Source: Fusobacterium sp. SYSU M8D902
GTDB taxonomy: Bacteria > Fusobacteriota > Fusobacteriia > Fusobacteriales > Fusobacteriaceae
Assembly: GCF_040199715.1 (NCBI RefSeq)
Contig: NZ_JBEFNA010000020.1
Location: forward strand, 1-41,653
Direction of reading: 5' to 3'
Length of the DNA: 41,653 nucleotides
The first letter of the stretch is position 1, and each line of letters begins with the position of its first letter. This document shows positions 1-6,950 of this stretch, in pieces. Below the pieces are notes generated by a model. It ran no database searches. It saw only the letters and a list, made by a program, of their open reading frames with translations, and was not told the DNA's origin. The translations under genes and the position numbers were made by a program.

Positions 1-76
1 GCTATTATTAATTAGTTTTTGCATAGGTATATTGTATTAGAAATTTGAAAAAATTTCGAGTACTTTATACCTTTTT

Positions 77-121
77 TTACTTTAAAAATAAAAAAGCCAA
101 AGAGATTAAAAAATCTCTTTA
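77..121 (-). terminator. Probable intrinsic terminator downstream of the HxlR-GNAT gene
   Basis: Read on the minus strand, a 9-bp AAAGAGATT/AATCTCTTT stem (plus-strand arms 99-107 and 112-120), extendable by a GC-containing base, is followed by a T-rich tract (TTTTTTATTTTT). It lies about 160 bases past the end of the HxlR-GNAT gene. The rest of 1-279 holds no gene that I can support. Confidence 0.5.
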
Positions 122-279
122 GCTAATTTTAAAACATATAGCTATTAAGTTTGCAACAGCCCCTTTTTATTTTTTACTAAAAATACTCTAAACGATTACT
201 TTCTATTATTTTAATTCAATACAATTTTATAAAATTATCACTTAACAAACTTCCTATTTTTTTATATTATAACTCATAA

Positions 280-1101
280 CTAATTATTAGAAATTTCATC
301 ACTTAATTTCCCATCTTTTTTTAAACAAATATGGTTCTGGGTAGAATTCCATTGAATATATCCTCTATTCTCAAAAAATGATACTGCAATTGTATTACTT
401 GAATTGATATGTATTTCATAAGAAGTACATAAACAAATCTTTTCCAATTCAGATAATAAGTTAAGGGCAATTCCTTCATTTCTAAAGTTTGGATTAACAA
501 ATAGTAAAAAAATTTCTAAGCGATTTTTAGAAAAAAAAGAAGCACATAAACTACCAATAATTTCTTCTTTTTCATTTACTGCTTTAAAATATACTCCTTT
601 TCCAAAATTATTATATAATTCATCTTGTGTTTTATATAATTCTTGTAAATAGATGACTTTAGTTGAAAATAACTGCTGTTGAAGCTGAAAAATCATAGAA
701 ATATCATTTATTGTCGCTTTTTCAATTAATATTATTTTCCCATTTGAAATTCTAATTGGTAGTTTACCTTCAACTAAACGTTTATATTCTGCTCCCCATT
801 TAACCATTGATAATAATACTGGCTTTAAGCTATACCCTAGCTCTGTTAAAGTATATTCTACTCTAGGTGGAACTTCAGGATAAATTTGGCGTATTAAAAG
901 GGAGCTACTCTCCATAGAACGCAGATTAGAAGTTAAAACTTTTGATGAAATAGTCTTTAACGACTTTTTGAGTTCGCTAAAACGTTTTGTTCCATACATT
1001 AATTCTCTTAAAATTAAAACTTTCCATCTATCATCAATAAGAGAAAGTGTAATTTCAACTGGACATCTTGGAAGATTTTTAATTAGATTAATATTTTTCA
1101 T
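280..1101 (-). CDS. HxlR-family regulator fused to a GNAT acetyltransferase domain
   Basis: The 273-residue protein has an HxlR winged-helix domain at about residues 10-110, with the family's Cys13 in a CPVE motif, DRWKVLIL in the recognition region and RVEYTLTELG in the wing. A GNAT N-acetyltransferase domain follows at about 125-260, with the acetyl-CoA loop RNEGIA near 207-212 and an NxxAVSFFENRGY C-terminal signature. HxlR proteins alone are about 110-120 residues, so this is a real fusion. I chose the ATG at 1101 because GGGGG lies just upstream; a TTG 12 bases earlier is inside that binding site. It is divergent from two flavin-type split-barrel genes. In relatives such as HypR and YodB the N-terminal Cys senses electrophiles or oxidants, so a redox-responsive regulator is plausible. 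The substrate of the acetyltransferase half is unknown. Confidence 0.8.
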   Translation of the reverse strand: MKNINLIKNLPRCPVEITLSLIDDRWKVLILRELMYGTKRFSELKKSLKTISSKVLTSNLRSMESSSLLIRQIYPEVPPRVEYTLTELGYSLKPVLLSMVKWGAEYKRLVEGKLPIRISNGKIILIEKATINDISMIFQLQQQLFSTKVIYLQELYKTQDELYNNFGKGVYFKAVNEKEEIIGSLCASFFSKNRLEIFLLFVNPNFRNEGIALNLLSELEKICLCTSYEIHINSSNTIAVSFFENRGYIQWNSTQNHICLKKDGKLSDEISNN

Positions 1102-1114
1102 AATTACCCCCAAT

Positions 1115-1131
1115 AGTTTCTTTTAGAAACT
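1115..1131. promoter_or_regulatory. Inverted repeat, candidate HxlR operator
   Basis: AGTTTC and GAAACT flank a 5-base TTTTA spacer in the divergent intergenic region, a few bases upstream of the HxlR-GNAT ribosome binding site. HxlR dimers bind such short palindromes and often autoregulate. The assignment is from position and symmetry only. Confidence 0.35.
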
Positions 1132-1175
1132 TTATAACTTTTTAGTATCTACTTTACTTTATGTTCTATAGGAGT

Positions 1176-1205
1176 ATTATAGATATATAACAAAGACAAA
1201 GTCAA
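1176..1205 (-). promoter_or_regulatory. Sigma-70-type promoter for the HxlR-GNAT gene
   Basis: On the minus strand TTGACT (plus 1200-1205) and TATAAT (plus 1176-1181) are separated by 18 bases. This predicts a start near 1169 and a leader of about 70 bases that carries the AGTTTC/GAAACT inverted repeat. Confidence 0.55.
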
Positions 1206-1233
1206 GTCTTAATAAAAAATGGAGGTAATTTTA

Positions 1234-1635
1234 ATGGAAGAAATTATTAAATTTTTAACTGAAAATCCAGTACAATATTTAGCTACAGTTGGTGTTGATG
1301 GCAAGGCAAAGTGCAGACCATTTATGTTTTGTTTTGAAAAAGATAAAAAACTATGGTTTTGTACAAGTAACAAGAAAAAAGTTTATGAAGAAATGAGTAA
1401 AAATCCTTTCATAGAAATCTGTATTTCAAATGCTAGTTATTCTTGGCTTAGATTGAGTGGAAAAGCTACTTTTAAAAATGAAATTGAAATAAAAAAAAGT
1501 TGTTTTGAAAATCCAATAGTAAAAGAACAATATAAAACAATAGAAAATCCTTCTTTCCAAATGTTTTATTTAGAAAATATTCAAGCAATTATTGCTGATA
1601 TGTCAGGAAATTTACCAAAAAAATATACTTTTTAA
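1234..1635 (+). CDS. Pyridoxamine 5'-phosphate oxidase-family FMN-binding split-barrel protein
   Basis: This 133-residue protein begins with the typical opening of small PPOX-family proteins: a helix, then PVQYLATVGVDGKAKCRPF, then KLWFCTSNKKKVYEEM and a WLRLSGKA strand. These form the FMN- or F420-binding split barrel. Such proteins are usually flavin-dependent reductases or flavin/heme-binding proteins; the substrate cannot be told. The ATG at 1234 is preferred because GGAGG sits at 1221-1225. The in-frame ATG 15 bases earlier overlaps that site and would add the artefactual residues MEVIL. The next gene, another split-barrel flavoprotein, starts 31 bases downstream, so the two probably form an operon controlled by the divergent HxlR-type regulator. 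Confidence 0.8.
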   Translation: MEEIIKFLTENPVQYLATVGVDGKAKCRPFMFCFEKDKKLWFCTSNKKKVYEEMSKNPFIEICISNASYSWLRLSGKATFKNEIEIKKSCFENPIVKEQYKTIENPSFQMFYLENIQAIIADMSGNLPKKYTF

Positions 1636-1666
1636 ATTTAAAAGTATATAGAGGAGGAGAATAATA

Positions 1667-2221
1667 ATGAACAAAACTAGCATTGATATAAGCAAAGTTT
1701 TTATTCCGCATCCTATGCAACTTTTTATTATTGGAACTACCAAAAATGATCTTACTCCAAATTTAGGTATCTTCTCTTGGTTAAATTTTTGTTGGGATGA
1801 AGAATTATCAATTAGCCTTTGTTTAGATGGAGAAAAACTAACAAAGGAAAGAATACTAGAAAATAAAATCCTTTCTGTAAATATGGTTACAGAAGAAATA
1901 TTACCTTATATTAAGAAATGGATCAAAGAAAAGAATAAAAATAAAATATTAAATTATGAAAAAAATTTATTAGAACAAGGAAAGGTTTTAAATGTTCCAA
2001 TTTTAAAAAATAGTCCACTAATTTATGAATTAGAAGTGAAAAAAACTATAGAACTCAATGGAAGTATTATCTTTATTTGTAAAATAAGAAATACATTAGT
2101 TGCAAATAATTTGATTATGGAAAAAGGAGAATATAATTTTAAAAATATCTCTCCAATTCTCGTAGCTTTAAATAATTATTATAAATTAATAACAGATAAC
2201 AATCTTGGAACTTGGAATTAA
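1667..2221 (+). CDS. Flavin reductase-like FMN-binding split-barrel protein
   Basis: The 184-residue protein resembles the flavin reductase-like family: HPMQLFIIGTT near the start, then LGIFSWLNFCWDEELSISLCL, where this family contacts FMN, and KLTKERILENKILSVNMVTEE. It is close in size to typical members. A strong GAGGAGGAG precedes the ATG. It follows the PPOX-type gene by 31 bases. The likely role is FMN-dependent reduction of a small molecule or oxidant detoxification, consistent with the divergent HxlR regulator. The exact electron donor and substrate are unknown. Confidence 0.75.
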   Translation: MNKTSIDISKVFIPHPMQLFIIGTTKNDLTPNLGIFSWLNFCWDEELSISLCLDGEKLTKERILENKILSVNMVTEEILPYIKKWIKEKNKNKILNYEKNLLEQGKVLNVPILKNSPLIYELEVKKTIELNGSIIFICKIRNTLVANNLIMEKGEYNFKNISPILVALNNYYKLITDNNLGTWN

Positions 2222-2442
2222 TATTCAATCATCATGGATTTGCTGGAGTCACCATTTTATATTACTTATTCACTCCCTTAGTAAATTCAAAAATAAAATC
2301 ATAATTACTATAGATTTATAAAATCTTTTAAATATTCAAGAACAATATTTGTATTTTCTTCAACATTACTCTTTATATCATTTAAATTTTGTTGAATTTT
2401 TCTCATTTATAATATAAAATATTGTAAAAAATGGAGGTAATT
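2222..2442. other. Intergenic stretch with no supported gene
   Basis: This gap separates the flavin reductase-like gene from yaaA. On the minus strand there is a 32-codon reading frame starting at 2408, but it has no ribosome binding site and no recognisable similarity. I see no strong terminator. It may hold decayed coding sequence. Confidence 0.3.
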
Positions 2443-3177
2443 ATGAAGATTTTATTTTCGCCTAGTAAGACAATGAAACTAAAAAATATTAATTTTTCTA
2501 AAAATAGAACTATTAACTTTCCTGATAAAACTCATTCATTAGTTAATTCTTTAAAAAAACTTTCTAAATCAGAAATTGAAAAATTATTTAAAATAAAGGG
2601 ACAACTACTTGAGGAAACTTACAATAACATTCAAAACTTTGACTCTCTAGACTCATATGAAGCTTTATCCCTTTATGACGGTGTCACTTTTAGACAACTA
2701 AACTTAAATAGTTACTCTGCTAAAGATTTAAACTACTTAAATGAAAATCTATTAATTTTCTCTGCTCTATATGGAGTTTTATCTCCAAATACTGAAATAA
2801 AACCATATAGACTTGATATGACTATTAACTTTTTAGAGGAATCTCTTTACAAATTTTGGAATGATAAAATAAATGATTTTCTTAATGCATATATTGATGA
2901 AATCTTTATTAATTTAGCTTCAAAAGAGTTTTCTAAAATAATTGATAAGAAAAAATTCAAAGTTATAAATATTGAATTTAGACAAAAAGTAGATGATAAA
3001 TTAAAAAATATTAGCACTGAAGCAAAAAAAGCTAGAGGAATGTTATTAGATTTTATGACAATTAATAATATTTCTGATTTAGAAAGTATTAAAACTTTTA
3101 CTAAAGAAGGATATCAATTTTCAGAATCTGATTCTAACTCTGATACATTATTTTTTATTAGAAAAATCAAATTATAA
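2443..3177 (+). CDS. yaaA: YaaA family peroxide-stress protein
   Basis: The 244-residue protein opens with MKILFSPSKTM, the SPSKTM hallmark of the YaaA (DUF328/UPF0246) family. It also has the family's YDGVTFRQL, LSALYG-like (FSALYGVLSP), KPYRLDM and KKARGMLLDFM motifs. In E. coli YaaA limits free iron and damage during hydrogen peroxide stress and binds DNA. The start at 2443 is set by GGAGG at 2433-2437; a further in-frame ATG at 2431 lies in that site. The gene is a single unit on the plus strand, near flavoproteins that may also serve redox defence, but shared regulation is not shown. Confidence 0.9.
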   Translation: MKILFSPSKTMKLKNINFSKNRTINFPDKTHSLVNSLKKLSKSEIEKLFKIKGQLLEETYNNIQNFDSLDSYEALSLYDGVTFRQLNLNSYSAKDLNYLNENLLIFSALYGVLSPNTEIKPYRLDMTINFLEESLYKFWNDKINDFLNAYIDEIFINLASKEFSKIIDKKKFKVINIEFRQKVDDKLKNISTEAKKARGMLLDFMTINNISDLESIKTFTKEGYQFSESDSNSDTLFFIRKIKL

Positions 3178-3214
3178 TTTCCTTATATCTCTTTTTAAAT
3201 TCATAGTTCCTTCC

Positions 3215-3243
3215 TTGACTTTTTAATAAATAATTGTTATAAT
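3215..3243 (+). promoter_or_regulatory. Strong sigma-70 promoter of an orphan small-RNA unit
   Basis: TTGACT (3215-3220), a 17-base spacer and a perfect TATAAT (3238-3243). No open reading frame follows on this strand before a terminator. Confidence 0.65.
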
Positions 3244-3249
3244 TCAATT

Positions 3250-3376
3250 AACAACATACAAAAAACTACTTGATGTAGTAGAAATAAGGGGATAGTGCCA
3301 TATCTCCTTATTTTAATTTTAAACTTTTTATAATTCTTCCATAAATATTTTTTTCTAATGGAAGATTTTTTTTATA
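3250..3376 (+). ncRNA. Candidate small noncoding RNA with two terminator-like hairpins
   Basis: About seven bases after a near-perfect promoter, the sequence forms hairpin 1 (ACTAC-TTGAT-GTAGT, 3265-3279), hairpin 2 (13-bp stem, arms 3282-3294 and 3301-3313 around a GTGCCA loop, followed by TTTT and AATTTT) and hairpin 3 (TCTTCCAT/ATGGAAGA, 3335-3366, followed by eight Ts). The product would be about 65 nt if it ends after hairpin 2, or about 125 nt if it ends after hairpin 3. The genes on either side are yaaA, which has already ended, and a convergent GNAT gene, so this is not a leader. I do not recognise a known RNA family. Fusobacterium sRNAs such as FoxI are known, but I cannot claim identity. 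Confidence 0.5.
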
Positions 3377-3420
3377 CCTACAATAATTTCTTAGTAAAGG
3401 ACTTATTATCACTGGAATTA

Positions 3421-3446
3421 AAAGAAGCCTTGATTTAAAGCTTCTT
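3421..3446 (-). terminator. Terminator of the small GNAT gene
   Basis: Minus-strand stem AAGAAGC/GCTTCTT with an 11-base loop followed by TTTTAATT, about 25 bases past the GNAT stop codon. Confidence 0.5.
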
Positions 3447-3469
3447 AATAATAATTTTCCTATATTTAC

Positions 3470-3895
3470 TTACAAATCTTTGATAAATAGTAAAAAACCT
3501 GTCTTGTCATATTTAAAACTAGAGTGTTTTATCATACTAATAGAGGAAATATTTTCCTTTTTGATTAATCCAGTTATTATATTTTTCCCTTTTTCTTTAA
3601 CCCTCTTCTCTGCAAATTCTACTAATTCACTTCCTATTCCTTTATTTCTAGCTTCTTCAATTACTCCTATCAAGTCAATCCAAGCTCCATCATAGTGTAA
3701 GTTTGCAACATATAAAATTCCTAAGTATGCTACTGGTAAATCATTTTCATATTTTACAAATAATTCATATTGAGGATTATTTTTTATTCTATCACAAAGA
3801 ACCTCAATCCCACAATCAATGTCCTTAAAAGACTTACTATCAATAAACATCACATCTTCCATCATCTCTTTAGAATTATCAAACAACTTAATCAT
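3470..3895 (-). CDS. GNAT-family N-acetyltransferase
   Basis: This 141-residue protein has the GNAT core: a LPVAYLGILYV strand, then WIDLIGVIEEARNKGIGSELVEFAE containing the acetyl-CoA pyrophosphate-binding loop ARNKGIG, then a C-terminal helix with ISMIKHSSFKY. This length is normal for stand-alone GNAT enzymes. An AGGTG binding site lies eight bases before the ATG. It is probably monocistronic, with its own terminator. The substrate is not predictable. Confidence 0.8.
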   Translation of the reverse strand: MIKLFDNSKEMMEDVMFIDSKSFKDIDCGIEVLCDRIKNNPQYELFVKYENDLPVAYLGILYVANLHYDGAWIDLIGVIEEARNKGIGSELVEFAEKRVKEKGKNIITGLIKKENISSISMIKHSSFKYDKTGFLLFIKDL

Positions 3896-3990
3896 CTCTT
3901 CACCTACCTACATGAATTTTATTATTTTTCTTCTCCTTAAATTAAGAGTAACACAAAAAATCTTAAAAATCAATCAAACTTACAATGTAA

Positions 3991-4029
3991 AAATAGCTCT
4001 CTATGAGTATATCCCATAGAAAGCTATTT
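3991..4029 (-). terminator. Strong terminator after yebC
   Basis: A 15-bp stem with one mismatch (plus-strand arms 3991-4005 and 4015-4029) around a 9-base loop. On the minus strand it ends in AGCTATTTTTA, about 40 bases past the yebC stop codon. Confidence 0.7.
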
Positions 4030-4066
4030 CCAATTATATATTATCTACTATTTTAAGCTCTTTATA

Positions 4067-4816
4067 TTAGTCTAATTGAGCTAGAATATCATCAGCTATA
4101 TCAAAGTTTGCATAAACCTCTTGAACGTCATCAAGATCGTCTAAAGCTTCGTAAAGAGCCATTACTTTTTTAGCTGTATCTAAATCAGTAATCTCTACTT
4201 TATTTTCTGGATTCATAGCTATTTCAGCCTCTTCATAAGTATATCCAGCTTCTTTTATCTTCTCTAAAACAGATTGGAACTCTGTATAGTCAGTTAAAAC
4301 TTCAAACTCTCCATCCTCTTCAGTTACATCTTCAGCTCCAGCTTCTAATGCTGCCATCATAAATTCATCAGCATCTATTCCTTCAGATTTTACTGTAATT
4401 ACTCCTTGCTTTTTGAACATCCAAGCAACTGCTCCATCAGTTCCTAAGTTTCCACCTTTTCTAGTGAAAGTCATTCTTACTTCAGAAGCTGATCTATTTT
4501 TATTATCAGTTACAACATCAACTATAAAAGCAGTTCCAACGGGTCCATATCCTTCATATCTCATCTCTATGAAGTCTACTCCTTCTAACTCTCCTGTTCC
4601 CTTTTTTATAGCTCTTTCTAATATATCTTTAGGCATATTTCCAGCTTTTGCCTTCTCTATTGCAAGTCTTAATCTTGGGTTAAAGTTAGGGTCTCCACCA
4701 GCCTCTTTAGCTGCTATTGTTAACTCTTTTCCAAATTTAGTGAATAATTTAGCTCTCTTTTTATCTTGAGCTCCCTTTCTGTGTTGAATATTTGCCCATT
4801 TACTATGTCCTGCCAC
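4067..4816 (-). CDS. YebC/PmpR-family protein (TACO1-like)
   Basis: This 249-residue protein starts AGHSKWANIQHRKGAQDKKR, the invariant YebC opening, and contains NPRLRLAIEKAKAGNMPKDILERAIKKGTG and YEGYGPVGTAFIVDVVTDNKNR, also family signatures. YebC proteins act in translation, helping ribosomes through proline-rich stretches, and some are reported as transcriptional regulators. The start is a GTG at 4814-4816 preceded by AGGAGG at normal spacing. It is the last gene before a strong terminator and lies 60 bases after the 5-formyl-THF cyclo-ligase gene, so co-transcription is likely. Confidence 0.93.
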   Translation of the reverse strand: MAGHSKWANIQHRKGAQDKKRAKLFTKFGKELTIAAKEAGGDPNFNPRLRLAIEKAKAGNMPKDILERAIKKGTGELEGVDFIEMRYEGYGPVGTAFIVDVVTDNKNRSASEVRMTFTRKGGNLGTDGAVAWMFKKQGVITVKSEGIDADEFMMAALEAGAEDVTEEDGEFEVLTDYTEFQSVLEKIKEAGYTYEEAEIAMNPENKVEITDLDTAKKVMALYEALDDLDDVQEVYANFDIADDILAQLD

Positions 4817-4876
4817 AATAAACCTCCTAATTTTTTCTTAGTTTCTATAAGATTCTATCATATTAACCAAGTTTTT

Positions 4877-5428
4877 TCAATACCTCTTAATTTTTAATAC
4901 TCTATTTTTTTTGACTATAATATCAATTTTTTTATCATGTTCCTCTGTTGGAATTCTATCATACAGTTGAAAATCAAATATTGGAGCCACTCTAATAACC
5001 TCAGGGTATTTCAGAAATAATCTATCATAATACCCCTTACCATATCCTATTCTATTCCCCTCCTTATCAAAAACAAGTCCAGGAACAATTATTAAATCCA
5101 AATCCTCTAAATACTCTTCTCCCAACGGTTCTCTTATTCCATATTTTCCAATTGTAAACCCTTTTCCATACTCAACTACTGATAATATCCCATTTTTTTC
5201 TACTCTTGGTAAAAATAGTCTTTTATTATCACGAATAATCTCCCTATTTAAAATTTCTATCTCTATTTCACTTCCAAAATTCATAAATGAAAGAATTTTT
5301 TTTGAATCCTTATAAACCTGTAGCTCTTTTACCTTTTTACAGATCTCTCTACTTTCATGCTCTCTCAATTCCTTGTCTAAAAGATCTCGCCTAAGTTTTA
5401 CCTCACTCCTAAAAAAATCCTTATCCAT
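4877..5428 (-). CDS. 5-formyltetrahydrofolate cyclo-ligase
   Basis: The 183-residue protein converts 5-formyl-THF to 5,10-methenyl-THF with ATP, returning a stored folate to one-carbon metabolism. Family marks are an N-terminal KxxLRRDLL-type helix, DLIIVPGLVFDKEGNRIGYGKGYYDR (the GYGKGYYDR signature at about residues 128-136) and PTEEHDKKID near the C-terminus. Its ATG overlaps the end of the upstream glycosylase-like gene by 8 bases with no clear binding site of its own, so it is probably translationally coupled. Confidence 0.93.
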   Translation of the reverse strand: MDKDFFRSEVKLRRDLLDKELREHESREICKKVKELQVYKDSKKILSFMNFGSEIEIEILNREIIRDNKRLFLPRVEKNGILSVVEYGKGFTIGKYGIREPLGEEYLEDLDLIIVPGLVFDKEGNRIGYGKGYYDRLFLKYPEVIRVAPIFDFQLYDRIPTEEHDKKIDIIVKKNRVLKIKRY

Positions 5429-6011
5429 CTATTTTCCCTAACTCTTGTTTCAACTGTTTTAAATCATTCCAAAACTCCAAAGCTGCTTTAGATTTTTTTC
5501 CTGCTTCATTTCTTGATCTTTTAACAAAGTTCACATCATAAGTTATAAATACTTTTATTCCACCTGTCCAAGGATAGATCTTTCCTCTCTCTTCTCCCAA
5601 TTTTATATCTCTTTCCAATAACAGCTCTGCTACTTCTGAACCAAGACTAACTATTATCTTCGGCTTGATTAAAGCTATCTGCATCAATAGTAACTCTTTT
5701 AATTGCTCTCTCTCCTCTGGCATAAACTCTAAGAACTTACAATCTTTTTTTGCAAGTGTAGTTATGTAATAATCTTCTGGAGTAATCCCTTCTATATCAC
5801 AAAGTTTTATTAAAAACTCTCCACTTGAACTTGGAGCTACTTTTAAATCTTCATTTTGATATAGATCTGGATCATCACCTATAAAAAGTAGATTAGCTTC
5901 TCTATTTCCACTTCCAATCAGAGTCTTTCTCTCGCTATTATCTCCATATGTTTTCCCCAATGAACCTATTTCAAATTTTAACTCTTCCCAAAAGTTATCA
6001 ATCTCTTCCAC
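5421..6011 (-). CDS. Uracil-DNA-glycosylase-superfamily protein, degenerate family-4-like
   Basis: This 196-residue protein follows the family-4/5 uracil-DNA glycosylase fold: ANLLFIGDDPDLYQNED at the position of GEAPG, SSSGEFLIKLCDIEGI in place of GxxGxLL, YYITTLAKKDC in place of the NVVKCRP strand, and ALIKPKIIVSLGSEVAELLL, the usual IxPKxIvxLG helix. However the N-terminal CxxC that with two later Cys binds a 4Fe-4S cluster is absent, and the C-terminal HP motif is replaced by TYDVNF. It may be catalytically dead or altered. The start is a GTG with AGGAGG ten bases upstream. It lies 10 bases after the WalJ-like gene and overlaps the folate gene. Confidence 0.7.
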   Translation of the reverse strand: MEEIDNFWEELKFEIGSLGKTYGDNSERKTLIGSGNREANLLFIGDDPDLYQNEDLKVAPSSSGEFLIKLCDIEGITPEDYYITTLAKKDCKFLEFMPEEREQLKELLLMQIALIKPKIIVSLGSEVAELLLERDIKLGEERGKIYPWTGGIKVFITYDVNFVKRSRNEAGKKSKAALEFWNDLKQLKQELGKIDG

Positions 6012-6021
6012 GCCTTACCTC

Positions 6022-6798
6022 CTAAAATTCAAATAGCTCAGTGGCTAAATCCTGTTTTGCTAACTCATAAGATAACTCTGCTTTTCTCATATTCATCTCT
6101 TCTTCTAAGGTTTTCTGTACAAGTAATGGATTGTTACTATCCTTACTTATATGTGCAAGATATACCTTCTTCAATTTCTCATCATACATCTCTTTTATGA
6201 ATTTTGCTGCATCATTATTTGAAAGATGTCCATTTCTACTCTTCACTCTTGCTTTTAAATCCCAAGGATAACAGCAATTCATCAACATATTATAGTCATA
6301 GTTACTCTCTATTACCATAATATTTGCATCTTTAAAATTCTCTCTAACTATATTATTTACATAACCAATATCCGTTGAAATTGCAGCAATCTTACCATTT
6401 TGTGATTCTATTCTATAACCTACTGTCCTTTGTGCATCATGCATAACATCAAATGGTTTTATTAAAATATCCTCACTTAAAACAAATTTATCTTTTATCA
6501 ATCTTAAATTTTCTGTAGCTATCTTTCCTAATTTGTTCTCTCCAGCTCTATAACTCTCCTCAGTTATGTAGATAGGAACATTGTATTTCCTTGAAATTAT
6601 CCCTGCTCCCTGTATATGATCTATGTGTTCATGAGTTATTAAAATTCCATTTATCTCTTTTATATCTCTATTTATTGAGTTTAATCTCTCCTCTATCTTT
6701 TTACAACTAAATCCAGCATCAATTAGAATCTTTGTCTTTCCACTCTCTATAAATGTTGAATTTCCTCCACTTCCACTTCCTAATATTGAAATTTTCAT
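6022..6798 (-). CDS. WalJ/YycJ-type MBL-fold metallo-hydrolase
   Basis: This 258-residue metallo-beta-lactamase-fold protein begins KISILGSGSGGNSTFIESG, typical of the YycJ/WalJ (VicX) group. Metal-binding motifs are ITHEHIDHI (HxHxDH) at about residues 54-62, a later ISTDIG and LAHISKDSNNP near the C-terminus. Members are predicted 5'-to-3' exonucleases linked to DNA repair or cell-wall two-component operons. Here there is no WalRK; instead it heads an operon with the glycosylase-like, folate cyclo-ligase and yebC genes, which fits a DNA-repair role. The ATG at 6798 follows AAGGGAAAA. Confidence 0.85.
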   Translation of the reverse strand: MKISILGSGSGGNSTFIESGKTKILIDAGFSCKKIEERLNSINRDIKEINGILITHEHIDHIQGAGIISRKYNVPIYITEESYRAGENKLGKIATENLRLIKDKFVLSEDILIKPFDVMHDAQRTVGYRIESQNGKIAAISTDIGYVNNIVRENFKDANIMVIESNYDYNMLMNCCYPWDLKARVKSRNGHLSNNDAAKFIKEMYDEKLKKVYLAHISKDSNNPLLVQKTLEEEMNMRKAELSYELAKQDLATELFEF

Positions 6799-6898
6799 TT
6801 AATTTTCCCTTCTAATTTTACAATAATCTATATAATATTAATATATAATTTATACCATATATTTCAAATTTTTTGAATATTTTAATTGTATTCCAGAA

Positions 6899-6940
6899 GA
6901 AAAAAAGGAAGAAATCAAGAGTTTTACTCCTATTCCTTCC
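6899..6940 (-). terminator. Terminator after the PhoH-like gene
   Basis: On the minus strand GGAAGGAAT and ATTTCTTCC arms with an inner GGAGT/ACTCT pairing are followed by TTTTTTTC, starting about 10 bases past the stop codon. Confidence 0.65.
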
Positions 6941-6950
6941 TTCTTCTTTA

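Noticed and set aside
149-164. TTTGCAACAGCCCC, reminiscent of a mobile-element end
   Set aside because: No transposase, target duplication or matching second end is visible.
3819-4019. Open reading frame of 66 codons on the plus strand
   Set aside because: It starts inside the antisense of the GNAT gene and runs into the yebC terminator; there is no binding site.
4413-4769. Open reading frame of 118 codons on the plus strand
   Set aside because: It is a shadow of yebC on the other strand.
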